From a bacterium (lineage in GTDB: Bacteria; Verrucomicrobiota; Kiritimatiellia; CAIKKV01; CAITUY01), in contig JBAXWB010000025.1 in assembly GCA_037128595.1 (NCBI GenBank), forward strand, positions 18,375 through 82,374: a stretch of 64,000 nucleotides of DNA, read 5' to 3'. The notes under the pieces are model-generated. The model ran no database searches. It saw only the letters and a program-made list of their open reading frames with translations, and was not told where the DNA came from. Positions within the stretch are counted from its first letter, which is position 1, and each line of letters begins with the position of its first letter. Position numbers and translations under genes: made by a program. Of the stretch, positions 52,945 to 60,418 are shown one piece after another.

Positions 52945-53997
52945 ATGCCCCCCAAGACCGAAAACCTCAACGTGCTGGAACTGATTCCGCTGATCACGCC
53001 CCGCATCCTCAAGCAGGAACTGGAGGCGTCTCCCTCCGTGCTCAGTAACGTGCTCGCCGCACGCCAGACGATCCGGGACATTCTGGCGGGAACCGACCCG
53101 CGCCTGCTCGTGGTGATCGGCCCCTGCTCCATCCACGACCCGGTGGCCGCCCTGGACTATGCCGCCCGGCTCGCGGCTCTCCGGCGGGAACTCGAGAAGG
53201 AGCTCTTCATTCTCATGCGGGTTTACTTTGAGAAGCCGCGAACCACCATCGGCTGGAAGGGCCTGATCTATGACCCGCACATGGATGGCTCCGCAGATAT
53301 TGCCTGTGGCCTGCGCGTGGCCCGGCGCATGCTGTTAAAAATCAATGAGATGGGCCTGCCCACGGCCACGGAAATGCTGGACCCGATCGTACCCCAGTAT
53401 ACCGCAGATCTGGTCAGCTGGGTGGCCATCGGCGCCCGCACCACGGAATCCCAGACCCACCGCCAGATGGCCAGCGGCCTCTCCATGCCGATCGGCTTCA
53501 AAAACCGGACCGACGGCAATGTGCAGGTGGCGGTTGACGCCATGGAAGCGGCGCGCCATCCCCATAGCTTCCTTGGTATCGACGAGGATGGGCACATTGC
53601 CATCGTCCGGACCAAGGGCAATGAATGCGGGCATCTGATCCTGCGCGGCGCCAAATCGGGCCCGAATTACCAGGCCGAAGGGATCCGCGACGCCTGTGAA
53701 CGCATGACCGCCGGGGGACTTCCCCCCAAGCTCATGGTGGACTGCAGTCACGGCAATTCCGGAAAAAGTTTTGCAGCCCAGGAAAAAGTCTGGGATTCGG
53801 TATTGGCGCAGCGCCATGGCGGGAATCAGTCCATTATCGGCATGCTGGTCGAAAGCAACCTGGGCGAAGGGAGCCAGCCCATCCCGAAAGACCCCGCCGA
53901 CCTGCGATACGGCGTTTCCGTGACCGACGAATGCGTCGGCTGGGAAACCACCGAGCGAATGCTGAGAGGGGCGGCCTCCACCCTGAAGGGGAAATAA
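52945..53997 (+). CDS. aroG: 3-deoxy-7-phosphoheptulonate (DAHP) synthase, AroG type
   Basis: A 350-residue class I DAHP synthase. VVIGPCSIHDPVAALDYA near residue 55, MRVYFEKPRTTIGWKGLI near residue 92, FKNRTDGNVQVAVDA near residue 190 and MVDCSHGNSGK near residue 265 carry the PEP, E4P and metal residues of the AroF/G/H branch. It catalyses the first step of the shikimate pathway. N-terminal residues include the regulatory region found in feedback-inhibited isozymes. ATG 52945 is used; GTG 52933, overlapping the upstream stop, is possible. No other aromatic genes are adjacent. Confidence 0.93.
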   Translation: MPPKTENLNVLELIPLITPRILKQELEASPSVLSNVLAARQTIRDILAGTDPRLLVVIGPCSIHDPVAALDYAARLAALRRELEKELFILMRVYFEKPRTTIGWKGLIYDPHMDGSADIACGLRVARRMLLKINEMGLPTATEMLDPIVPQYTADLVSWVAIGARTTESQTHRQMASGLSMPIGFKNRTDGNVQVAVDAMEAARHPHSFLGIDEDGHIAIVRTKGNECGHLILRGAKSGPNYQAEGIRDACERMTAGGLPPKLMVDCSHGNSGKSFAAQEKVWDSVLAQRHGGNQSIIGMLVESNLGEGSQPIPKDPADLRYGVSVTDECVGWETTERMLRGAASTLKGK

Positions 53998-53999
53998 AC

Positions 54000-54026
54000 A
54001 ATGGAGGGTTTTGCTCTGTCAAAACC
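54000..54026 (-). repeat. Family B palindrome (left member of an interrupted pair)
   Basis: Stem GGTTTT/AAAACC, loop GACAGAGC, tail CTCCATT on the minus strand, 3 bp after the DAHP synthase stop codon. Its partner unit at 54037-54486 is split by the element at 54051-54467. Confidence 0.8.
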
Positions 54027-54036
54027 TTCGTAACGT

Positions 54037-54486
54037 GGCGCCGACCGAGTCTGCTCCTTACACGGATTTAAGAAGAAGACTTCACCACTAATTCAAGAAA
54101 TGAAATAAATTCAGATTCAACCGAAGAAATCCAAAATGTTGCGGCATTATTAATTCGGGGCGCTCTTTCTGTCGGGTTAAACGGGAACGCGTTATGGTCT
54201 TCCCAGAATTAAAAATCCCGCAACGGTTTTCCCGGGGACATTAAAGAATCATAGCGAGATCTCGCCCTTGAGATTCTTCATTTCCCCTGATGTCCGGGGA
54301 AACCCGTTTGGCGATTTTTCGTGGCTGGCTCGTTACAGGGGAAACGGCCATGCCCATATCGCGCCAAGCCAGACATGACAAATCGCCAAACATTTTGGGC
54401 GCTTTTGACTTTCTTTCATTTCTTAAATTAGTGGTGAAGTCTTCTTGTATTTACGTGTAAGGAGCAGGACAGAGCGGCGCCCTCCA
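54037..54486 (+). repeat. Family B palindrome split by an insertion
   Basis: The left half is ggcgcc plus a loop copy gaccgagt (54037-54050). The right half is a loop copy gacagagc, then ggcgcc and ctcca (54468-54486). Joined, they give the standard unit with stem GGCGCC/GGCGCC. The intervening 417 bp are a separate element. Confidence 0.8.
54051..54467. mobile_element. 417-bp MITE-like element with 57-bp terminal inverted repeats
   Basis: The ends read ctgctccttacacg and, inverted, cgtgtaaggagcag, and the inverted match continues for about 57 bp with a few changes. Flanks gaccgagt and gacagagc form an 8-bp target duplication with two differences. No transposase is encoded. The inside holds two further nested inverted repeats (about 54225-54304 and 54307-54390), so nearly the whole element can fold. 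An 8-bp duplication fits several IS families, so the source transposase cannot be named. Confidence 0.75.
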
Positions 54487-54493
54487 CCGGCGG

Positions 54494-55207
54494 CTACCGT
54501 CCCGCCAGCAGTTTGCGGACGCCCACGATGGCGGCCTCGGTCTCGGCGACCCGCTTGCTGGAACCGGTTCCCTGCCCCAGCCGGGCGCCCCCGACAATCG
54601 CCTCCACCACGAACACTTTGCGGTGTGGCGGCCCCTCGTCGGAAATGCACTTGTACTCGGGCCCGCAATTGTAAAGGCCCTGGGAGAGTTCCTGTAACTT
54701 CCCTTTGGGATTGGCCATCCATTCGTCACTCGGCTTCTCGCCCAGCAAGGGGATCAGCAACCTGGCGACTATTTTTTCGGCGGCCTTGACGCCGCCATCC
54801 AGGTAGGCGGCACCAATCACCGCCTCCAGGCCATCCGCCAGGAGGGCCTCGCGCTTACGCCCCCCGGCCATTTCCTCCCCTTTCCCCAGACGCATGAAAT
54901 CACCCAGCTGGATATCGCGGGCCACATTCGCCATGGCCTTGCCGCTGGTCACCCGGCTCCGCAGCTCCGTGAGGATCCCCTCATCGCCATCACAATCGAT
55001 CCGGTAGAGTTGAGCAGCCACCAGGAACCCCGCCACCGCATCGCCCAGGAACTCGAGCCGCTGGTTATCCGTCGCCACATCCTTCACCTCATAGCGGTAG
55101 GAACGATGGAGCAACGCCATCTCAAGCAGGTCCCGATTGCTGAATTTATAGCCCAACCGCTTTTCCAGCTCACGATAAGGATTCGGTCGTCTTAAGCCTA
55201 ATATCAT
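54494..55207 (-). CDS. rnc: Ribonuclease III
   Basis: A 237-residue RNase III. The signature NQRLEFLGDAVAGFLVAAQL near residue 43 holds the catalytic acids, with LLADGLEAVIGAAYLDGG near residue 125 as the second acidic helix. Residues 165-237 form the double-stranded RNA binding domain (NPKGKLQELSQGLYNCGPEYK and later KRVAETEAA). The enzyme processes rRNA and cuts duplex RNA. GAGAGAGG precedes the ATG. It lies 14 bp from the upstream recombinase gene and next to a structured element, the kind of RNA it could cut if transcribed. Confidence 0.94.
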   Translation of the reverse strand: MILGLRRPNPYRELEKRLGYKFSNRDLLEMALLHRSYRYEVKDVATDNQRLEFLGDAVAGFLVAAQLYRIDCDGDEGILTELRSRVTSGKAMANVARDIQLGDFMRLGKGEEMAGGRKREALLADGLEAVIGAAYLDGGVKAAEKIVARLLIPLLGEKPSDEWMANPKGKLQELSQGLYNCGPEYKCISDEGPPHRKVFVVEAIVGGARLGQGTGSSKRVAETEAAIVGVRKLLAGR

Positions 55208-55221
55208 AACCTCTCTCTTTC

Positions 55222-56112
55222 TTACGCCCGCGGGTGAAACTGCTGATGCACGGATTTCAGCCGGTTCTGGTCCACATGCGTATACACCTGGGTCGTCGCA
55301 ATATCCGCATGCCCCAACATTTCCTGAATCATACGCAATGGCGCGCCGTTGGCCAGCAAATGTGTGGCAAAGGAGTGCCGCAGCGTATGGGGCGACACCT
55401 CCTTGGTGATTCCGGCCCGCTTTGCAAACAGTTTGATTTGTTTCCAGATGGTCTTGCGACTGAAGCCCGTGCCCCGCCGCGTCAGAAAGACCTGACGTAC
55501 CGCCGGATTTTTGGCCAGTTTCGGGCGCACCTCCCGGAAATACCGTTCAATGGCCGCCCGCGCCGTCCCGCCCACAGGGGTCACCCGCATCTTGTTCCCC
55601 TTCCCCAGACAGCGGAGATAGCCACTCTCGAGGTGCAAATCCTCCAGCGTCAGATGGGTCAACTCCGATACCCGCAGCCCGGAGGCATAGAGCAGCTCCA
55701 TCATGGCCCGGTCCCGGATGGCATGCGGATCATCCCCGATCACGGCCTTCAGCAGGGCATCCACCTCCTTGATGGATAACGTCGAGGGCAGAACTTTCCA
55801 GAGCCGGGGCGACTCCATGACTGCGGTCACGTCTTTTTCAATCAACCCCTCCTGAACGAGGTAGCGGAAAAACACCTTGATCGCCACCAGGCGGCGGGCA
55901 ATGGAATTCATGGCGAGCCCGCGGTCACGCTCATGTTCAAGGTAGCCCAGCAGAAGTTTGCGTGTCACCTCCCGCGGGGTATGAATGCCGGCCGTCTGGG
56001 AAAATCGGGAGAAATCACACAGATCATGCCCGTATGCTTCGCGCGTTTTCGGGCTTAAGCCGCATTCAAACGAAATGTGGTCCAGAAATTGTTCAACCAA
56101 GGCTATCATCAA
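55222..56112 (-). CDS. xerD: Tyrosine recombinase XerD-like
   Basis: A 296-residue recombinase of XerC/XerD length. An N-terminal SAM-like domain (residues 1-85) is followed by the catalytic domain with all active residues: R in ASGLRVSELTHL near residue 147, K near residue 171, H-x2-R in SPHTLRHSFATHLL near residue 243, H in LGHADIATTQ, and the tyrosine in VYTHV near residue 277. Xer recombinases resolve chromosome dimers at dif. Its size, housekeeping neighbour rnc and lack of phage genes favour a chromosomal Xer rather than an integrase. Confidence 0.88.
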   Translation of the reverse strand: MMIALVEQFLDHISFECGLSPKTREAYGHDLCDFSRFSQTAGIHTPREVTRKLLLGYLEHERDRGLAMNSIARRLVAIKVFFRYLVQEGLIEKDVTAVMESPRLWKVLPSTLSIKEVDALLKAVIGDDPHAIRDRAMMELLYASGLRVSELTHLTLEDLHLESGYLRCLGKGNKMRVTPVGGTARAAIERYFREVRPKLAKNPAVRQVFLTRRGTGFSRKTIWKQIKLFAKRAGITKEVSPHTLRHSFATHLLANGAPLRMIQEMLGHADIATTQVYTHVDQNRLKSVHQQFHPRA

Positions 56113-56178
56113 GGTCTTCTATAATGTCCAGCCACCTTTTGCAACTCCAGGAAACAGACAGCCTCATCAGGATTTTTA

Positions 56179-56265
56179 GACAGAATCTACAAAATGTTTA
56201 AAATGGGAAGAAATCCCTTACTTTGTGTTTAAAATAATTATTTTGTTCATTTTGTTCATTCTGTC
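56179..56265. repeat. Inverted 9-nt-unit repeat element, family C (copy 3)
   Basis: The left arm reads gacagaatc, tacaaaatg, tttaaaatg and the right arm in reverse gacagaatg, aacaaaatg, aacaaaata. The middle has a small hairpin ggg-aagaaat-ccc. It lies in the divergent gap between xerD and the MgtE-type gene. Confidence 0.7.
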
Positions 56266-56305
56266 AGAGCTCCCGTGATTTTCGCCTTTTCAAGTGAGTA
56301 ACATC

Positions 56306-57685
56306 ATGACTTTGCGCTTGTTTCACCCTATCCACTCACGTAGCATCTCACCTTCATTGTTTATGGAAAAATCTCAGACCATTATCCCGAATTTGATCGC
56401 AGGCGGAGCACAAAACAGAGGCCTTCCCGCCGATAGTGCCCTGCCTGTGGTCGTTTTCTATAATCTTTCGGACTTACTTGGATGCCCGGTGCGTTATGAA
56501 GACGAGGCCCGTCCGTTCGCCCGCCTGTATGACATCGGCGGCTCGACGGCCACCGCCTACCCGCTGGCCAACGCACTGGAGTTAACGCCCCAAAAGGGAC
56601 GCCTCCACACCTTTTTAACCTGGAACGCCGTCCTGTCCATGACCGCAACGGAGACGGTCGTTCGCCGGACCACTGAACCGGCCCCAACCGCTGATTTCTG
56701 GGCACGGCGGGATGTGCTGGATGACCAGGTCGTGGATGTGTCCGGAGCCCAGGTGGTACGGGTCAACGACGTCCACCTGATTTATTCCGACAATAAGTTG
56801 ATCTTCGGACATGTGGAAATCGGATTGCGCGGCATTCTCCGCCGGCTCAGGTTTGAACGCCCTGTCAATTTCATGGCCCAATGGCTTTTTGACTACACCA
56901 TCAAGGATAGCTTTGTCACCTGGCGTAATATCCAAGTGATGTCACCCGGCGGGGTTCCGGGCGGACTCCGGGTCGACAAGCTCTCCGACCAGCTGGCTGA
57001 TATTCATCCGGCGGAACTGGCCGACATCCTGGAGCAACTGGGGGTCAAAGACCGGCAGGCCCTCTTCAATTCCATGACCGTCGAAACGGCCGCCGATGCG
57101 CTGGAAGAGGTTGAGCCCGAGTTCCAACGGACCCTGGTCTCCCATGGCGAACCCGGGCGTGTGGCGGACATTCTCGAGGAGATGCCTCCTGATGAGGCGG
57201 CCGAGGTCTTACGTGACCTCGGACCGGACGCCCAGAACATCATCAACCGCATGGAAGGCGAAGCCGCCTCTGAAGTCAAAACCCTGCTCTCCCACAAGGA
57301 GGAGAGTGCGGGCGGCGTCATGGATCCCAGCTGCATTGAAGCGCATCCCGATACCACGGTCGCCTCCCTTCTGGAGCGCATCCCCAAGCTGACAGAAGAA
57401 GTCGAGGTCTACAACCTCATCTACATCGTCGATGAAAGCCGGACGCTGAAAGGCGTACTCAGCCTGCGGGAATTATTCCGGGCCCCGCCGGCCGCGACGC
57501 TGGAAAGCCTGATTTCCCATGAACTCATTACGGTAGCCCCCGAAACCCGGCTGAAGGATGTCGCCCGGGAATTTGCCAAATACGGGTTCCAGGCGGTTCC
57601 CGTCGTAAACGCCGAAGGCATTCTGCAAGGGGTCGTCCGCTACGACAGCGTCCTGTCTCATCTGGCCGAATTTTTAAACGATTGA
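56306..57685 (+). CDS. Soluble MgtE-N/CBS protein (Mg2+ sensor module without channel)
   Basis: A 459-residue protein with no membrane helix. An N-terminal region with a PRC-barrel-like look (residues about 30-210) is followed by an MgtE N-domain (residues about 225-325: HPAELADILEQLGVKDRQALFNSM, MPPDEAAEVLRDLG) and two CBS domains (residues about 330-455: VMDPSCIEAHPDTTVASLLE, ISHELITVAPETRLKDVAR). In MgtE channels this cytosolic part senses Mg2+ and gates the pore. Here the channel is missing and the next gene, 10 bp away, encodes an NRAMP-like carrier, so it probably regulates that carrier. The start is uncertain (GTG 56294, ATG 56306 or ATG 56363). Confidence 0.85.
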   Translation: MTLRLFHPIHSRSISPSLFMEKSQTIIPNLIAGGAQNRGLPADSALPVVVFYNLSDLLGCPVRYEDEARPFARLYDIGGSTATAYPLANALELTPQKGRLHTFLTWNAVLSMTATETVVRRTTEPAPTADFWARRDVLDDQVVDVSGAQVVRVNDVHLIYSDNKLIFGHVEIGLRGILRRLRFERPVNFMAQWLFDYTIKDSFVTWRNIQVMSPGGVPGGLRVDKLSDQLADIHPAELADILEQLGVKDRQALFNSMTVETAADALEEVEPEFQRTLVSHGEPGRVADILEEMPPDEAAEVLRDLGPDAQNIINRMEGEAASEVKTLLSHKEESAGGVMDPSCIEAHPDTTVASLLERIPKLTEEVEVYNLIYIVDESRTLKGVLSLRELFRAPPAATLESLISHELITVAPETRLKDVAREFAKYGFQAVPVVNAEGILQGVVRYDSVLSHLAEFLND

Positions 57686-57695
57686 CGAGTTACTT

Positions 57696-58937
57696 ATGGA
57701 CCGTTTTAAAAAATGGAAAGCGCATCTGGCTCTCTTCGCTCTGGTCGTGGGGCCTGGAATCATCACCGCCAATGTGGATAATGATGCGGGCGGGATCGCC
57801 ACCTACTCGGTGGCCGGCGCCAAATACGGGTACTCGCTGTTATGGGTGCTGGCCCCCACCTGCTTCCTGCTGGTACTGGTACAGGAAATGTGTAGCCGGA
57901 TGGGCGTGGTCACCGGCAAAGGGCTGTCAGCGCTGATCCGCGAACGGTTCGGGCTGGGGATCTCCTTCTACCTCATGATCGCCCTGTTTTTCACCAACCT
58001 CGGCAATGTGGTCGCCGATTTCGCCGGCTTGGCGGCCAGCGCCGAGATTTTCGGCCTTCACCGCTGGTGGGCGGTCCCCGTGGGGGCCTTCCTTCTGTGG
58101 CACATGGTCATCAAGGGCTCCTACCGCACGATTGAACGGGTGTTCTTTATCGCCTGTGTCTTCTATGTATCCTACTTGATATCAGGCTTCCTGGCGGGGC
58201 CGGACTGGGGGCAGGCGCTCCAGGGCAGCATCAAACCGAATGCCCAGTGGGATTCGTCGACCCTTTACATGATTGTCGGCATTGTGGGAACCACCATCGC
58301 GCCCTGGATGCAGTTCTACCAGCAGGCCAGCGTGGTGGAAAAAGGCATCCCGCTCAAGCACTACCGGTACTCGCAGTGGGACACGGTGGCGGGCGCCATC
58401 GTGGTGACGATTGTCTGTTATTTCATTATGCTGGCCTGTGCGGCCACGCTGCATCGCAGCGGCATCCAGATCGCTGATGCGGGGGATGCGGCCATGGCCT
58501 TGAAGCCGGTGGCGGGCCGTTACTGTGCCGGGCTGTTCGCCTTCGGACTCATGAGTGCGTCCCTGTTCGGGGCGGCGATTTTGCCCATCTCCACCGCCAC
58601 CAGCATCTGCGAGGCCATGGGTTGGGAACGCGGCGTGAACCGGAAATTCACGGAAGCCCCGCATTATTATTCCCTCTATACGATCGTGTTGTTTGCAGGG
58701 GCGGCGGTGGCCCTGGCGTCCAGCAAAGCCATGCTGATCCCCATTATGATCTTCTCGCAGGTGGTGAACGGGATCCTGCTGCCGGTGATCATCTTCTTCA
58801 TGCTGCGCATTACCAGCGACAAGTCGATCATGGGCGCCCACACCAACAGCCGGTGGTTCAATATCGTCGCCTGGGCGGGCGCCATCATCACCGCCTCCAT
58901 CAGCATCCTCATGGTGGTGATGACGCTGATTCAGTGA
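57696..58937 (+). CDS. NRAMP-related divalent cation transporter
   Basis: A 413-residue membrane protein with about 11 helices and the SLC11/NRAMP fold. Helix 1 reads GPGIITANVDNDAGGIAT (residues 19-36), so the canonical DPGN is DNDA. In helix 6 the canonical MPH is APW (residues 202-204), removing the methionine that selects transition metals. Loss of that methionine, replaced by alanine, is what I recall for NRAMP-related Mg2+ transporters. With the MgtE-type sensor encoded just upstream, Mg2+ uptake is the best inference; Mn2+ transport is less likely. Confidence 0.85.
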   Translation: MDRFKKWKAHLALFALVVGPGIITANVDNDAGGIATYSVAGAKYGYSLLWVLAPTCFLLVLVQEMCSRMGVVTGKGLSALIRERFGLGISFYLMIALFFTNLGNVVADFAGLAASAEIFGLHRWWAVPVGAFLLWHMVIKGSYRTIERVFFIACVFYVSYLISGFLAGPDWGQALQGSIKPNAQWDSSTLYMIVGIVGTTIAPWMQFYQQASVVEKGIPLKHYRYSQWDTVAGAIVVTIVCYFIMLACAATLHRSGIQIADAGDAAMALKPVAGRYCAGLFAFGLMSASLFGAAILPISTATSICEAMGWERGVNRKFTEAPHYYSLYTIVLFAGAAVALASSKAMLIPIMIFSQVVNGILLPVIIFFMLRITSDKSIMGAHTNSRWFNIVAWAGAIITASISILMVVMTLIQ

Positions 58938-58939
58938 GG

Positions 58940-59656
58940 TCAGACCTTGATGATCCGGGCGCCAGGTTTGCCCGGGGTGCCGTTGGGGTTCTTGGCGGGC
59001 TGCAGATAAGGTTCGGACGCGTACTGCGAAGTGGTCCGCAACTGATCAAGGATTTCCGTCATGGAGTCAAACGCGGCTTCGCATTCTGTCAGAATCACAG
59101 GGACCTCGCCGGGTGGCGGGTTGTTTTTCAGGCGATAGAGACACATGCTCATCACCGTGGCAGGCTGGCCCACATGGTGGCACATGGCGCCCAGACTTTC
59201 GATCATCACGCGCTGGCGCTCGGCCCCGAGCTCAACTTCATGGCGTTTTTCAATCATCTGAATGCGATCCTCGGCCATCGTCACAATCCGCTCCATATAA
59301 TGCTGCACGGCCGCCAGATCATCCTCATCCTGCGACAAGGTCACCTGCCCGGGAATACCGCCGTTGGCGATGGTGCTCAGATATTGGCGCAGGCGGACAA
59401 TACTTACCGGATACTTGAATAACAGGGTGTAACCCAGAATGATAACGAGGAAGACAATGCCGCCAACACACCAGGCCGCGAGGGGCGGCAGGGCGGTGCC
59501 ATCCAGATGGGATTTCCAGGCCCAGGCAAGGATCAGGGTCGGAAGCACCGTAATGAGCATGGCGGCCACTGCAACCTGCCCCCAGGCCCCTCGCCGCGAG
59601 AGGGAAAGCGACTTGCGATTAAGCGGCGAAGAGAGATGATGTATGGCATTTTTCAT
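58940..59656 (-). CDS. Histidine-kinase-like membrane protein lacking an ATPase domain
   Basis: A 238-residue protein. Two membrane helices (residues about 28-47 and 58-82) are followed by a HAMP-like linker and a helical segment LGAMCHHVGQPATVMSMCLYRLKN (residues about 155-178, interrupted here by no gap) that resembles the H-box of a dimerisation/phosphotransfer domain, with adjacent histidines. The protein then ends with a Pro/Lys-rich tail. No N, G1 or G2 box of a HATPase domain is present, and no response regulator lies nearby. It could be a truncated kinase, a phosphotransfer protein or a pseudo-kinase sensor. Confidence 0.6.
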   Translation of the reverse strand: MKNAIHHLSSPLNRKSLSLSRRGAWGQVAVAAMLITVLPTLILAWAWKSHLDGTALPPLAAWCVGGIVFLVIILGYTLLFKYPVSIVRLRQYLSTIANGGIPGQVTLSQDEDDLAAVQHYMERIVTMAEDRIQMIEKRHEVELGAERQRVMIESLGAMCHHVGQPATVMSMCLYRLKNNPPPGEVPVILTECEAAFDSMTEILDQLRTTSQYASEPYLQPAKNPNGTPGKPGARIIKV

Positions 59657-59770
59657 AAACCGTCACTGCCTCCATTACCCATGTCGAATTTAGGAGTCAG
59701 GGGGCAGAAAGGCAAGCGTGAAAGCGGGCCGAATCGACTCACATCTAATTCAGCAGAACTAAGATTTTCA

Positions 59771-59855
59771 GACAGAATTAACAAAATATACAAAATGGGG
59801 AGAAATCCCCTGCTGTGTGTTCCAAAATAATTTTGTTTATTTTGTTCATTCTGTC
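59771..59855. repeat. Inverted 9-nt-unit repeat element, family C (copy 4)
   Basis: The left arm reads gacagaatt, aacaaaata, tacaaaatg and the right arm in reverse gacagaatg, aacaaaata, aacaaaatt. Middle hairpin gggg-agaaat-cccc. It is 85 bp long and closely related to copy 3. Its right end supplies the last two codons and the TGA stop of the VanZ gene. Confidence 0.7.
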
Positions 59856-60283
59856 AACTTTCCCTGCCGAGCGAGACGTTCGCAGAGCCAGAGGCCGAAG
59901 GCGACACCCACGGCATCACTCGCCAGGTCCAACCACTCGAAGTTACGACCCAGACTGGGCAGGAGGAGTTGAAGGCATTCAGTGGCTAAGCCATAGGCAA
60001 CCAGGGCCAGAATAAATACAGGGCGCCGCCATCCTTGGCTCCACGTGGCGGGAGCCGACCAGCGTGCCAGCCCGGTCAAAATGCCAAACATCCCGAAATG
60101 GGCGATCTTGTCCTGATGCGAGAGAAAGACATGCACCTCGCGGAATGTCCCTGCAGGGGCCAGCAACAGCCAATTGATCAACACAAGAAAAAGCAAGGTG
60201 ACCGCTCGACGGCCCTTTGCCGGCCAATTCAGCCAGCCCCAGCGCATGACGTCAGGCGGAGATAATTTCAGAAAGAAATTCAT
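59846..60283 (-). CDS. VanZ-family membrane protein
   Basis: A 145-residue protein with about four hydrophobic helices. SHQDKIAHFGMFGILTGLARW near residue 55 and NFEWLDLASDAVGVAFGLWL near residue 112 are the conserved VanZ-like segments. VanZ is linked to teicoplanin resistance, but most homologues have no assigned role and often accompany polysaccharide genes, as here with the CapD-type dehydratase. ATG 60283 has no strong ribosome site. The C-terminal TE and stop codon come from a family C repeat. Confidence 0.82.
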   Translation of the reverse strand: MNFFLKLSPPDVMRWGWLNWPAKGRRAVTLLFLVLINWLLLAPAGTFREVHVFLSHQDKIAHFGMFGILTGLARWSAPATWSQGWRRPVFILALVAYGLATECLQLLLPSLGRNFEWLDLASDAVGVAFGLWLCERLARQGKLTE

Positions 60284-60378
60284 ATCAGCTGCATTATGGT
60301 GAAGATCACGATGATGATCAAGATTGCATCCTAAGGCAGGCAGGGCGCCACCTTGGTCTGCTTCAGGACTGCGCAGGT

Positions 60379-60405
60379 GGTTTTGACAGAGCAAAACCCT
60401 CCATT
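60379..60405 (+). repeat. Family B palindrome (single)
   Basis: Stem GGTTTT/AAAACC, loop GACAGAGC, tail CTCCATT. No inverted partner is seen within 100 bp. It is 14 bp beyond the stop codon of the dehydratase gene. Confidence 0.8.
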
Positions 60406-60418
60406 TGAGGAAGGTTCC

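Noticed and set aside
55222..56112. Phage or island integrase
   Set aside because: Length, complete Xer-type catalytic residues and the housekeeping neighbour rnc favour a chromosomal XerC/XerD recombinase. No tRNA or attachment repeat is beside it.
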